Below, piece by piece: positions 10,664 through 21,551 of a stretch of DNA of 64,000 bases; positions within the stretch are counted from its first letter, which is position 1, and each line of letters begins with the position of its first letter. The stretch is taken from NCBI GenBank assembly GCA_024349245.1, contig JALDNG010000818.1, positions 19,993 through 83,992 on the forward strand, in the 5' to 3' direction. The notes beneath the pieces are model-generated. The model made no database searches. It worked only from the letters and a program-made list of their open reading frames with translations, and was not told the origin of the DNA. The DNA comes from Neodontobutis hainanensis. Its lineage: Eukaryota > Chordata > Actinopteri > Gobiiformes > Odontobutidae. A program made the position numbers and the translations under genes.

Positions 10664-10976
10664 TGTTAATAACTATAAGTTTGTTACGGAAAAGGAGACA
10701 GTAAGGGGTCTTTTATTTTGAAATTTTGTGCTGAGAAGGTTGACTTCCGTTTTTAAAACACGCGCTCCCAAGCTAGCGCAGTTTATAGCATATAGCGGTT
10801 TGTCATTCCAAATAAGGCACTTCTACACGAAAACCTGATAAACATTGATTTTCATGCTTGCAACCCCTCCGAAGAGGCAAAAGCTCTTACGTTGGTGATA
10901 TGGTGAACGGAGTAAAGAATTAAACATCATAAAACCATCAGTAAAAGTCTCAACTCTGTTCGGGGGGCATGCTACA
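10664..10976 (+). repeat. 3' LTR of the inner BEL/Pao element
   Basis: This is the 313-bp partner of 4117-4429, with one mismatch. The polypurine tract GGTGGGAG lies at 10656-10663. It is followed by CATTT (10977-10981), which repeats the five bases before the 5' LTR. Confidence 0.93.
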
Positions 10977-10981
10977 CATTT

Positions 10982-11118
10982 CACAGTGCCCATCAGGCTT
11001 GATCTTAATTCCTTCCTCCAATATTGAAATGAAGGAAAGATCTTCTTGCAAGAAGTGAGCATCCTCCACACTTTTTTCATTAAAGTCTGACTCCAATATC
11101 TTTATGTTGACGGCTATT
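10982..11118 (-). pseudogene. Continuation of the outer BEL/Pao pol across the insertion
   Basis: On the minus strand this encodes a block with DFNEKSVEDAHFLQED and ILEEGIKIKPDGHCE. It joins directly to MPLPFKEDRP at 4116 once the inner element and one CATTT copy are ignored. The inner element carries the corresponding blocks at 7255-7385. Upstream of about 11118 recognisable BEL sequence ends. Confidence 0.75.
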
Positions 11119-11564
11119 TGAAGATTGTAAAAGGGGAAAGACGTGCTGTTGGACTTATATGGCCCTTATATCTTTTTATAAGCAAACCAATGTGGAATGG
11201 GCACGCCCCTTGATTTGCAGACTTGAAGGTAAAACCAAATAAAAGTTATAGTTGTCAAATAATAATTAAGCCTACTATTAAAATTTTGTTGTACAGGGGA
11301 TACTGCTATTGGACTTGGGGTTACATGTTTTTCTTCTCAACTTGCATGGAAAAATTAAAGTTTGGATTTCACATTCATTTTGGTATGTATTTTATGCATA
11401 TATGTCCATGCTGTTTGCTATACAATTAAATTATAATGCATTGCTATTATGAAACATTTAATAAAATGAATCGTCAAGGATTTAAGAATTTACAGTTCAC
11501 AAATATTGAAACATCCGTACAAATTTAGAAAACCAATTGCTTTCTAACATAATTTTTTTCACAG
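11119..11564. other. Unassigned AT-rich stretch between BEL remnant and HECT exons
   Basis: About 450 bases with no coding block I can assign. The missing middle exons of the HECT-like gene and the missing end of the outer BEL element would be expected here, but neither is visible, so a deletion is likely. Confidence 0.5.
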
Positions 11565-13474
11565 CAAATAGCAGTGTCACTCGGCTTTTTGATGGAGAAC
11601 CGCCGCACTTTCTTGTTGAAAGTGACCTGTTCCTTGTGGCAGGGAGAATGATGGGTCACTCCTTTCTCCATGGAGGGCCATGCCTTTCAGGACTTAGTCC
11701 AGCTTTTGTGCATGTCCTACTTGGTGGCAGTCCTGAAACATCAACTGTCACTGTAGAGGATTGTCCGGACCTCGACATTCGTGACACAATCAAGCTTGTA
11801 TGTTTCTTCCATATCTCTTAGTTTGAAGATGGAAAAGTGTTAAATCCAAAGCATCTGGACAAGGTTCACTTTCAAACCTACGTCCAGATGCTTTGGCTTT
11901 AACCCTTTTTTCTTCTAGATGGCCTGGTTGACTGAGACTCTTAACAGACATGTCTTAGTTAGATTTTTCTATATTTTCTTTTTAAATATATATATATATA
12001 GTTGGAAGGAGAATCCAACCTGTCAGAAAAGGAAAAGCAGCAGATACAGGAGTTGGCCTATGCATGGGACCTTCCTTTACTGAACAAAAGTAACCGAAGG
12101 TGGTTTGAAAACGAAACTACATACATTTCACAACTCTCCACTACAATTATTATGCTTGTCTTTTATTCCTTATTATTGTTATTAGGTGTTTGGACGAGTC
12201 GTAAGACAGATTAAGCAACTGCGCAGAGGACTAAAAGAAGCACCATTGTGGACTTTGCTTACTCAAAGACCAGACACAGCAGCTATCCTTTTTCCAAAAG
12301 AGGGGCAGAGAACATCTGTCCAGAGGTAATTTTGCTTTCTTATGGTCTTACTTGAAGATAAAGTTGAAGCAAAGGCGTTTGGACTGGAATGATAATGCTA
12401 TATCCTTCTCCAGTGCTGTCAGGTGGTTTGCACTGGCCACTGTGACCTTGCATCTAAGTTTGATAGCTTTGTTTACAGACAACTTGTTTCTTATTCACTT
12501 CAATTTTATTAATCCCCAAGGAGTAAATCAGTTATTTGGTATCTTCAAATTAGTTGATTCAAACTTCTTCTTCTGTCCTAGACTGATTGTAGAGCAGTCG
12601 ATCCGTCCTGCTGATTAGATTCTCAGATGTCCACTGGTTTCTTTGTTGTTCATAAGCTGAAAACAAGGGATGGTCTAAGTTGTTCAGTAACCACTGATCT
12701 AAAAGCATTAGGTGTCTGTTCCTGAAAACAGTTCTACTGATGAAGTCACGGGCAGTATCTGGTACAGCTGTTGGTTGAATATAAACCGTAATCCTACGAT
12801 GACATGCGACTCTCTCGGTATACAACCATCTCAGTCTCACTGCTACAGCTCCACACACTTGTAGCTAATTCTGTGGCAGTAATGCGATCCACTGTCGGGA
12901 TCTTCTTTAGAGCAACTCAGAAATTAAGCCCTTTCCCATGTAGGTAGTTATGGTAGTTTAATGTGTATACATGTATATTTTATTGTTACCAATTAATTGT
13001 GGTTGCAGAAATAACTGCAATTGGCGGCTGGATGTTTTTTCATGTGGCCTTTTGTTGACGCAGATTCTTCTGCAGCGAATCACTTGGCCACAAGCAGATG
13101 AAGATGATGATGATGACGACTGGTCAGCAGACATAAAGTTCCGCATATCGGGCTATCTCCAAGAGTTCATCACTGGAGGTGAAACTAAGAAATATTTGTA
13201 TTCCATAATATTTATGGAAATAAAACATTTTAAAATCTGTTTAATTCACTCTTTAGCAACGCCAACTGAACTGCAAAATCTAGTAAAATTCTGGACAGGC
13301 TGGGAGGTCTTGCCAACAAGTTTGTCTGTAGAGGTAGTAACTGGAAACTACATCACAGCCTCAACCTGCTTTGAGATTCTGCGCATTCCATCTCACTACA
13401 AGGACTATACTTCATTCAAGAGAGACTTGCTTGTTTCCATTTCTTCATGCCACACAGGATTTGGTCTAGTGTGA
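11565..13474 (+). pseudogene. HECT-ligase-like gene, HECT-domain exons (3' half)
   Basis: Exons are visible at 11565-11797 (LFDGEPPHFLV, GHSFLHGGPCLSGLSPAFV; donor gtatgt), 12002 to about 12099 (LSEKEKQQIQELAYAWDLP), 12186-12325 (FGRVVRQIKQLRRGL), 13064-13178 and 13257-13474. The last two join in phase and end in LVKFWTGWEVLP, ASTCFEILRIPSHY and a final GFGLV stop. The TC of ASTCF (Cys codon 13367-13369) sits where the catalytic cysteine of HECT ligases lies, so the active site is retained. The 12002 exon decays after SNRRW, and one or more exons between 12326 and 13064 are not recognisable. An Asp tract (about 13100-13120) replaces part of the C-lobe loop. This is probably the 3' half of the gene broken at 2196. 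Confidence 0.65.
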
Positions 13475-13658
13475 ACATAGTATGATGTTTTATAATGCTG
13501 TTTGCTGTTCAAATTACCACTGTAGCACTTGACAGTTGTGCTTCCATAGTTCAATGTTTTACATTGGTTTAGTTCAGAGTTCAGTGCCCCACATAAACAC
13601 TTCTTAATTTTAAGCTACTGGTTTTGGCCTGACATAAACCAAGAGGCAGTATTGAATT

Positions 13659-13945
13659 AGTTTTCAGGACTGAGAACGGGACAGAGTTTTCCCCAGGACT
13701 CCTGCACAGCTCACTGTCCATACAGTCATCCTGCTGCTCATTGTGGCTTCTTCTTCTCTCCCGGCTGTGATCGTCACCAGTTCTTGTCGCTCCTGCAAGG
13801 TCAGGGTTCACAGCATTCAAGATGAACACAACCTGCAGCATTAAAATTAGTTTATTTTCTTTAAGACAACGTACAATGTTCATTAAGCCGAGCAGAGATG
13901 CTTGTACCAGTTTATAGTTTAACTGCTAATTTCCATCTGTAGTCC
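13659..13945 (-). repeat. Duplicated segment with a short coding-like frame, copy 1 (partner 20513-20808)
   Basis: This 290-bp segment recurs in the same orientation at 20513-20808, nearly identical. On the minus strand both contain an open stretch with ATRTGDDHSRERRRSHNEQQ and DSELCRSPG, bounded by intron-like sequence. It resembles short exons seen in front of large fish immune-receptor genes, but I cannot name it. Only the shared segment is conserved; the frames diverge outside it. Confidence 0.7.
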
Positions 13946-15900
13946 TTTATTGTACTGATATTTTAAAGAGACAACTCCTCAGATTTATTTACACATAATG
14001 ATGTATATTTTGTCTCAGATATCAAACATTCACCAGCTTTCCCACATGTTTAAATCTATCTGGAGTTCACTGCTCATTGCCCACACTGGTATCAAGGTCT
14101 GATGGAGAGCCACACCACTGGAGCGTGGCTCGTAATAATTTGTACTGTTTGGATCGATGTTCAAGCACACAAAACAGAACATAACCTTACATCTGTCACA
14201 TGTGTTTACAGCCCTATGTGTTATGCTCCGGCAGTTTACCACATGTGGGACAGGCCCGTATGGGGGAGAGGCCAGTGACCTTTTCAAACTTGATAACAGG
14301 ACCGGTTTTCATCATTTGTAATGGCACATTATCCGTGTGTAATTATTATTATTTATTTATGTTATATTAAATTCGTTTTAAATATGTATTGTTTTCCTGT
14401 TGTAGCATCCATTAATGAGTTTTCTTTAAAGTGGGCAACAGGTAACAAAAAGATAGCCATGTCCCCTGGAACCACATGGTGGCAGCACTTTCACAGCTAA
14501 AATAGCGGTGCCACGCTTGAGTTGCAGGATGTGATTATAAAGCCTTCTTCCACTTCTTTCCTCGACTGTAACTGTCAAGTATTAACGGTATATATCTGCT
14601 ACTTCAACACTTTACATACTGCCTGTGTCATTATAACCAAGTTCACTTTTTAAATATGAATATCCATCACCAGGGTTAGCATACTACAGCGGTGCACGTG
14701 CTGGACGTAACCACGTACAGGTGCCGGTTGCTAAGAGCATCTCCTAGCAAGTACGTTCTTGCAAAACTTGCAAACTTCTGGCTGTGAGAAAAAGTGCAAA
14801 TCTTGAGTTTGATTCGACGATTTCTTCAAAAAGGAGACTTTAACTGCGGACATTTCCTACTAAGACTTCTACTGACCACCCACTGACCAGGACTACGAGA
14901 CCTTTTTGAGAGAAAACGTGAGATTTTAAGATTTCCATGTTCATGTTCTTTCCTATGGGCTTTCCCATTAAATCTGCACAGCAACTATATGAACCAATAT
15001 ATTTGAGCAAAATGGTCTTTTGTCGATGTTTAAATGATGTTTCACGGTAAATTTTAACTCAGAATATGTGTATTTTTGTTGTGACTTTGTTTGTTCTTAG
15101 AGCCTATCAGAAATAATGTAAAAGTCCATTTACACAGACATATTAATGAAAGCAACAAAACGCACAGGAGGCTAACATTTAAATTGAGAGCTGTCTGCAA
15201 CGTATTTTGATTAATTTCTATATTATACATTTTGTATTTAACCCAGTACCTAATTATAGAAAATAAATTTGTTTTATGTTGATTCATTTCCAAATATAAT
15301 ACAATAGGTTTCAAAAGTAATTCAGGAGAATCCTGTGTAAACCAGGAACATGTAGAAGCAGAGTTTGTTGAACATATTTGTTAATGAAAATGTACAGTTA
15401 TGTTTTTGTGTTAGTTTTGTAGCTATTATGAAAAAATAAGCTCTATTCATAAAGTAAATATATCCAGATTGTAATGAGGACAAATGATTATTCATAAATA
15501 ACTCATAACCACTTTATAACAACACTGTAACCTTTCTGCACATTAAAGTCCTCTGCTATAATTTTAGTAGTTTAGTGAATAATAATGTCTTTGAACGTGG
15601 ACATATTCTCCTGGTTTGATCTGAGATTGGTCAAAATCACTCTGAGGCTTTAGGAGTAAAAGATGGTTTAAGATTAAACAGTGCTGCTTTAAAAGTACTC
15701 TCTGTATTGGTACATTGTGCTAGTGTCCATGAAACTATAGAATGGCACTAGACAGAAAGTACATGGTGGACTTGAATCAGTAACAGTTCCATGTTCAGAC
15801 ATGGATTTAAAAGACCTCAGAGCCTCATGGCTTTGCTTTATTTTGATGAATCACACAATGGCATCACATGATGTGAGGATTTTAACAGACGTATTTCTCT
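13946..15900. other. Stretch without recognised genes
   Basis: A minus-strand frame at 14287-14030 contains a CRSITHRAV...CDRCKVMFCFVC cysteine cluster but no known domain or splice context. The rest is AT-rich, with no LTR ends, LINE blocks or RNA signatures that I can support. Confidence 0.4.
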
Positions 15901-15907
15901 CCACAGA

Positions 15908-16690
15908 TCTCTGTTCACTGATGGCCCAGCGCTTCTCCTGGACGACGAGGCCCGGGTGTCCTGACGTGCTCCTCCTGCACAGGCTGCCCACACTCACTAC
16001 ACCCCACACACCCCTGTTCCCTCTGCACCTGCCTCCTCCACAGGCCCCTTGAACTCTGCCTTTGTGTCTGTCTCTCCTCAGGAGACACTCTTTTCAAGCT
16101 CTTGCTCTTTCTCTGACTCTAACTCTCGCTCCTCTCGTTCCCTCGCCTCCTCTAGCTCCTCTGGCGTCTTTAAGTCTCGTGCTAGATACCTTAGTTCTAC
16201 CTCCTCATCCTCCTCATCCTCCTGCTCCTCCTCTCCTCCCTCTCACTCCCTTGCTCTCTCTCGTCCTGCTAAGGTCCGTAAGCTTAGCTCTGGCTCCTTC
16301 TCGCTGCGCCTCTCTTGCTATCTCTCCTCCTCCTGCTCAGGTCCCTCAGCTGAGCTTCTCTCTGCTCCCAGACTCCTTTGCTCTGGATGTTTCTGTTTCT
16401 CCTTCTGAGGCTCGGAAGGCCCCAGCTGCTCCTCGTGAGCCCCTGGTGCCTCCTCCCTGTGCTCCCTGCACTAACCCTCTTGTCTCCTCTGCTCTCCAGG
16501 GCACCTCCCTCCCCTGCCACACATCCCAGACCCCAGGAGCCGGGCCCCTTGTTTCCTGGGCCCAAGCCGGACTGGGTGAAGGAGATGGAAGATTACATGA
16601 GGGACCGGGCGCCGAGTGGAAACACTGGAAAAGGTCGGATAAACCACAAAGGCCAATTCAAAAGGAGAAGCACTTTTACTCTTTTTAAGA
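15908..16690 (+). other. Serine/proline-rich, CT-rich low-complexity region, possibly coding
   Basis: The region is strongly pyrimidine-biased (CTC, TCC and CCT runs), giving overlapping Ser-rich, Leu/Pro-rich and, on the other strand, Arg/Gly-rich frames. One frame ends with PDWVKEMEDYMRDRA, which looks like real protein, followed by a basic tail and stop at 16695. Short exon-like stretches (KRPKRDEKQRKEDKKEE at about 17225, FLERIPEHTK at about 17367) follow on the same strand, and a LINE end begins at about 17490. It may be an old gene or a LINE ORF1-like region. I do not recognise it. Confidence 0.3.
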
Positions 16691-17489
16691 ACTGACCGCT
16701 TTCAGTGTTTCTTCTGAGTGAAATCGTGCTGGGACTTAGGGCAGGACTCAGGGTCATTTCAGGATAAGTATAACATTTGTAAATATTGTATATAGTGTGT
16801 TGTGTGTCAGAGGGTTTAGTGTGGTGTGACATGTTTAAATAGGTTCATTAGCTCTTCCAGTTGGACTTGTTCCATGTTTTTTGCTGTGTTGTGTGAAAAA
16901 TACAAATGATATGTTCTCCTTAAACAAATGAAACTATAAAAGGTGAGTATTCAGTACCTGGGGTTGATTAACATGTTTTACACTTTCACTTGCTGTTTTT
17001 TCTTCTGCTTCTCCAAAAAGGTGACAGTCTAAAGAGACCCAGCAGTAAACTATAGACAAGGAGCTTGTGCAAAAAGAGGAGCGTAAACAAAGGGCAAAAG
17101 TAAAGGAGAGGAAAGAAAGTACAATGTAAGATGAAAAAAGTAACAGAAGTAAAAGTAATCTGACTTTCATGGACAGACAAGAGTAAAGAGTCTAATTCAA
17201 GTTAAATAAACTGATTTCTCGCAGGAAGAGGCCTAAAAGAGATGAAAAGCAAAGGAAAGAGGATAAGAAAGAAGAAAACAAAGAAAAGATATGTATATTG
17301 GATTGTTTTGTTCAAATCTCCAGATCTATTCTCCTGAGACTAAAGCATGTTTTTTTTCTTTTCAGGCTTCTTGGAGAGGATTCCTGAGCACACAAAAGGT
17401 AGACACCACATTATTCAGTTTTAATGTACATCTGTTTAACAAATATGTGCATGTGTTTAATAGTTTTACTGTCTTCTCTCTCCCTCTCA

Positions 17490-18180
17490 GCATCACAGAG
17501 AGGGAGAGAGAAGAAGCTGGACAAGGTCATCAGGAAGTCCAGCTCTGTCCTGGGCTGTCCTCTGGACTCAGTCCGGTAAGTGGGTGATCTATGCTGGACC
17601 ATAAGTCCCACCGCCTGCAGGACGCCCTGTCAGCTCTGGAGAGCAGCTTCAGTGACAGACTGCTCCACCCTCGGTGTGTGAAGGAGAGATTCTGCAGGGC
17701 TTTCCTTCCTGCTGCTGTCAGACTCTACAGTGAACACTGCTAACACAGAAACTCTTTTCAGCAAGCAGTATTTCCACAATCATGTGGAATCTCACCGTGC
17801 AATATTTGTAACGTGCAATACCTGTTACACAACCTGCACTATACACTATTTATTCACATTTGTACTGTGCATAGTTTATTTTGTTTTAGCGTAGCTTTAA
17901 TCAACTTATGTATAGTCTTTTAGTTTATTTTGTTTCAGCATAGTTTAATTTGACATATGTATAGTCTATTTTATGTTTGATTACCTTGTCTTAGAATAAT
18001 TTTTATTTGAATTTATGTTGTGACCAGGTTGGCTTTTTACTTTTGTGATGCACTTTTTTTTTTGTTTGCTTTACTCACTCCACTTAGTGTTGGTATCTGG
18101 TCTTTGGTTTAATTGGGAGTGTCTTGTAAGCACATTTGGGCCTGGCTTGTGTTTCAAGCATGACACAATAATAAAACCTG
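17490..18180 (+). mobile_element. L2/CR1-like LINE 3' end (RT C-terminus and 3' UTR)
   Basis: The segment encodes KKLDKVIRKSSSVLGCPLDSV, then in a second frame HRLQDALSALESSF, RLLHPRCVKERFCRAFLPAAVRLY and a stop at about 17743. This is the typical C-terminal end of fish non-LTR reverse transcriptases. It is followed by an AT-rich 3' UTR. Near 18180-18200 it ends in a short ATCAGA-type tandem repeat, as such LINEs do. One frameshift is visible at about 17575. Only the last few hundred bases of the element are present. Confidence 0.7.
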
Positions 18181-19299
18181 ATCAGAATCAGAATCAGAAA
18201 AACGTTTATTGCCTTTGTCAGTGAACAAGATTCACAAACTAGGAACTTGCTTCGCGATTGTGACAGGTCTACACAGCGGTCTGAGCGATATTGTGGCTAT
18301 GTCCTTCCTTTATTGCCAGAGACATTGTAATTGTTATTTAGTTCATTCATATGATTGTTCAGAAATGAAACATGAAATATCAAGACACTGAGTTACATTT
18401 TACAGAATAAACTTTCATCATTTATATGCTTCTCTGAGATAATACATACATTCTGATAATATTACTGAGTGCATTAGTGGAGACAAGCTGTAGCCATAAT
18501 GGTGAGGGGTTTGGTAAAAGAGGAGGGAAGAAGTAAAGAACAAAGTGCCATTTTAAGTAAAGTATAGCATTGGTAGAGCATAAAAGATGAGAACAAAAAT
18601 AACTGGTGGTATTGGTGCTATTTACTTGTTAATTCTTGCATTTATAACAGTTACAGAGCAGAAGGGGTGTCTAGTTCCTGTGCCACACTGGTATGGAGGT
18701 CTGTCTGGGGGCCACTCCGGAGTGAGCTTAGGACAAACAAAGCAGAACTCAACTTGAGCAGAGCAGTGCATCTGAATCTGTATTTGCCCTTGAAAACAAA
18801 AGAAGCCTTTATTTCAGTGTTGGCTGCACCGTCTTCACAGAGATGTCTAAAAATGTGAGTACTTTTAAAGTTACACATGTGTTACCAGTACGTGTCATAT
18901 TAGGTCCTTTTTGTGAAGCGACACAATGAGTCAGGGTCTGAATGCAAAACTAATTCTGTTTATAGACATAAGCTCATACCTCCTCCAGTTGGTGGCGCCA
19001 TGTTTCTGTCAGAGGTTCAGGAGAAACTGCGTGACCACAGGAGAGTTGTGCTTTTAAGAAGCCGTCACCGTCCTCAGGAGCTGACAAGCTGATAAACATC
19101 TTTATAACATTTCTGTTCATGTCCACGCCGCCAAAACAATGCTATTTACAAAAGTGATCCAAGTCATCCTTTCCATTGACTAATGTCAGGGTCCGATCTA
19201 AAGGGTCAAAGCTCTTCTCTGGTTGGTCAAAACTCATTCTGAAACAACAGCAGTGTAAGCAGTCTGGTTAGGATGCAGGAGCCGTCTGTGCAACAATCC
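18181..19299. other. Stretch without recognised genes; repeat-like start
   Basis: The first about 70 bases (AATCAGAAAAACG TTTATTGCC) resemble the reverse-complemented tail of another fish retroposon. The rest shows no supported coding or RNA feature. Confidence 0.4.
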
Positions 19300-19546
19300 A
19301 GTTCTCTGATGATACAGTGATCTTAAGCCTACTGTATAAAGAGGACTGGTCCTCTGTGGTACATGCATGAGATCCACCATTTAAAGAACTGGTGTGACCA
19401 CTTCCTGTTTTTAATGTTAAAAAGACAAAGGAGATGTGTTGTAAGAATTTTCTATGTCCTTATATTTATCCAGAGAGACACGGAGACAGATTATAATTTA
19501 ACAAGCAATGGCCAGGTTTTAATCCTTGCAAGGAGAAGCAAAGCAG
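19300..19546. repeat. Direct repeat, copy 2 (partner 1-247)
   Basis: Near-identical to 1-247, same orientation, 19.3 kb apart. Sequence on both outer sides differs, except that the left flank of copy 1 is outside the window. Confidence 0.8.
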
Positions 19547-20512
19547 ACACACACAGTAACAAGGGTACAGCGGAGGTTTGCTTAAAGATGTAAACAGAAC
19601 ATGAGAATTTATACAACACCGTGACGGCCTTGGTGAGAGGCGTTCACAATGGTCCAGGTGCAAAAGTCCCGTGACAAGCCATGTCTCACTCTAGTTATGT
19701 CTACTTCATGGATTAGCAGGACGGACATGACATGAATTTGACATGACCTGAAGAGAACTATAAGCCCCAGTAACTCTAAACATTAAAACTAAAATTCTTA
19801 TAACTGTAAGAAACCCTTTTTTCAACTGTTTTCTATGTTATTTACACTCTCTGCATGATACACTGCACCCTAGATTAGTCCACTACATACCTCATCTGTT
19901 TAAACCAGTCAGAACCAGTTGGTCAGCCCTGGCTGGACACATAGGTAAACTACTGATTCAAAGTAGGAAGTGTCCCCTCCTGTGAGAGGAGTGGCCAAAG
20001 GTTAGGACCTTTTGAGCATTGAGTTGACCAGCAGCACAACACGTGGGCTGACCTCCTGTTAACTACGTGTTGTGACCCAGCGCTGGCTTGTACCTTTTCT
20101 GAGTGGAATTAAACATACACACTTTACATTGGTTTTATAGTTTTTATTGAAGTAATATTAGTTCAAACACTCGTACCAAAAGAGCCGGGAGAAACTGGTT
20201 CTCGGAGGAACATAACAACAATTGAAAAGTCCTGTTGCAATAAATATTGAGAGAGTCAGATCTGTTTTTCTGAGTCAAATGTTGTGAATACATTGACACA
20301 TTAATTACAGAGAATGTCATTAATATGATTTATTTCTCCGTTTACCTTCGCAGGTCATGGATACGTGGTGTCCTGACAGGAGGTTGTGTCCGCCAGATGT
20401 GGCTTCTCTTTTACTTCTCTCATTTTTGTCTCTCAACACAAGGCAGGTATCAGTGCCTCAGAGGTTTTATTTCCTTCTCCTGAGTTTAAATGGTAAATGA
20501 TGTGTGCTGATA
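19547..20512. other. Stretch without recognised genes
   Basis: Nothing beyond short open frames. The AAACCAGTC to AATTAAACATAC region (about 19900-20110) has a composition like an LTR, but no paired ends were found. Confidence 0.4.
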
Positions 20513-20808
20513 TTTTCAGACTGAGAACGGGACAGAGTTTTCCCCCAGGACTCCTGCACAGCTCACTGTCCATACAGTCATCCTGCTGCTCATTGTGGCT
20601 TCTTCTTCTCTCCCGGCTGTGATCGTCACCAGTTCTTGTCGCTCCTGCAAGGTCAGGGTTCACAGCATTCAAGATGAACACAACCTGCAGCATTAAAATG
20701 AGTTTATTTTCTTTAAGACAACGTACAATGTTCTTTAAGCCGGAGCAGAGATGCTTGTACCAGTTTATAGTTTAACTGCTTATTTCCATCTGTAGTCCTT
20801 TATTGTAC
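20513..20808 (-). repeat. Duplicated segment, copy 2 (partner 13659-13945)
   Basis: Same minus-strand frame blocks as copy 1 (DLAGATRTGDDHSRERRR, MDSELCRSPG). A one-base difference after SPG changes the downstream frame. The match ends exactly where a SINE begins on the right. Confidence 0.7.
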
Positions 20809-20811
20809 ATG

Positions 20812-20968
20812 TTTTTGGTGGTAGGGGAAACCGGAGTACCCGGAGGAAACCTACGCAGACACAGGGAGAACATGCAAACTCCACACAGAAAGGCCCTGTC
20901 CTGGATGGGAATTGAACCCAGAACCTTCTTGCTGTTAGGCCTGAGTGCTAACCACTCTGCCACCTCCA
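20812..20968 (-). mobile_element. tRNA-derived SINE, DANA/HE1-like
   Basis: On the minus strand the head reads GGTGGCAGAGTGGTTAGCAC (A-box-like) and about 45 bases later GGTTCAATTCCC (B box). It is followed by the conserved body GGAGTTTGCATGTTCTCCC and GGTTTCCTCCGGGTACTCCG. This is a common fish SINE structure whose transcription uses the internal RNA polymerase III promoter. The tail is cut short, so the copy is 5'-complete but 3'-truncated. Confidence 0.8.
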
Positions 20969-21142
20969 TAAAATCTGTTCACAGGGCCAGAACTGCTCAA
21001 TGTGACACATCTACACAAGTATGAGTATATATGAACATATATAATAGGCTTTCTAAAGGAAAACGTCTGCTAAAGGACTAAATGTATATAAATGTAAATG
21101 TATATTCCACATTTGAACATTGTACAATCAGTTTAATGTATA

Positions 21143-21538
21143 TGTGGTTGAAAAAATAAATATATTATTGTGGAATAAGTTTGAGAGAAAACAACAGATG
21201 TCTTTTGGTGATTTATTTAAGGAAAAAGGAAAAAAGAATTCAGAGACATCTTTTGCAAAAGGAGGAATGAGCATACAAATCTGTCTGTGTACAGGGTTGC
21301 ATGAACAGTCCCAATGTTAACTAGGCAGGATTAGAATTTATACTGAAATCACAGCAGATAAGAAAATGAAACACTGGCTCTCAGAGAGTGAGCCGTCTAA
21401 CATGAATCAGCATTTGTCTCTGTATAAGACAATTGTATCAGTTTGAAAACAGTAGCACAGGTGGTGCACATATCATTCTGCTGCGGTCAAGGACAGCACA
21501 GAGCATGTGAAAGAGGAAAATATCATTTTCCCATTACA
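21143..21538 (-). repeat. 3' LTR of the endogenous retrovirus
   Basis: The 396-bp LTR on the minus strand starts TGTAATGGG right after the tract AAAAGGAGGGAAT and ends CAACCACA. The outer about 108 bases match the truncated 5' LTR at 28778-28886, with about two mismatches. Confidence 0.83.
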
Positions 21539-21551
21539 ATTCCCTCCTTTT
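21539..21551 (-). promoter_or_regulatory. Polypurine tract (plus-strand primer) of the endogenous retrovirus
   Basis: Reads AAAAGGAGGGAAT on the minus strand, directly before the 3' LTR start. Confidence 0.8.

Larger units (their letters stand above)
4117..10976 (+). mobile_element. Inner BEL/Pao LTR retrotransposon, structurally complete (6860 bp)
   Basis: Both 313-bp LTRs (4117-4429, 10664-10976) begin TGTTAAT and end GCTACA. They differ at a single position (C/T at LTR base 11). The element is flanked by the 5-bp duplication CATTT at 4112-4116 and 10977-10981. A polypurine tract GGTGGGAG immediately precedes the 3' LTR. Internal order is gag, zinc knuckles and protease, RT, RNase H, integrase and the DUF5641-type tail, which is the normal BEL/Pao order. 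No envelope frame is present. Despite the near-identical LTRs the coding region is broken by at least six frame changes, so this copy should not be autonomous. Confidence 0.93.
2196..11118 (-). mobile_element. Outer BEL/Pao retrotransposon, internally deleted and 5'-truncated, split by the inner element
   Basis: Read on the minus strand, the order is pol fragment (11118-10982 continuing at 4116-3129), DUF5641-type tail (3128-2678), polypurine tract GGTGGGAG (2574-2581) and one LTR (2573-2196). The inner plus-strand BEL element (4117-10976 with its CATTT duplication) splits the pol reading frame between a conserved GHCE and MPLPF. Gag, protease and the 5' LTR are absent. RNase H and integrase are deleted, because the RT-distal segment joins directly to the C-terminal domain near 3128. 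It lies in the third recognised exon of the HECT-like gene. No second target-site copy was found, so the upstream end was lost after insertion. Confidence 0.8.

Noticed and set aside
12559..12858. 99-residue minus-strand frame inside the HECT gene intron
   Set aside because: No recognised motif, no splice or promoter context, and it runs antisense to a gene; likely chance.
13097..13122. Asp codon run as a possible separate acidic gene
   Set aside because: It lies inside a HECT exon in frame with conserved blocks on both sides.
14030..14287. Minus-strand frame with CDRCKVMFCFVC cysteine cluster
   Set aside because: Short, no neighbouring domain and no splice logic, so not called as a zinc-binding gene.
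20772..20969. 65-residue minus-strand frame
   Set aside because: It is the translated body of a tRNA-derived SINE.
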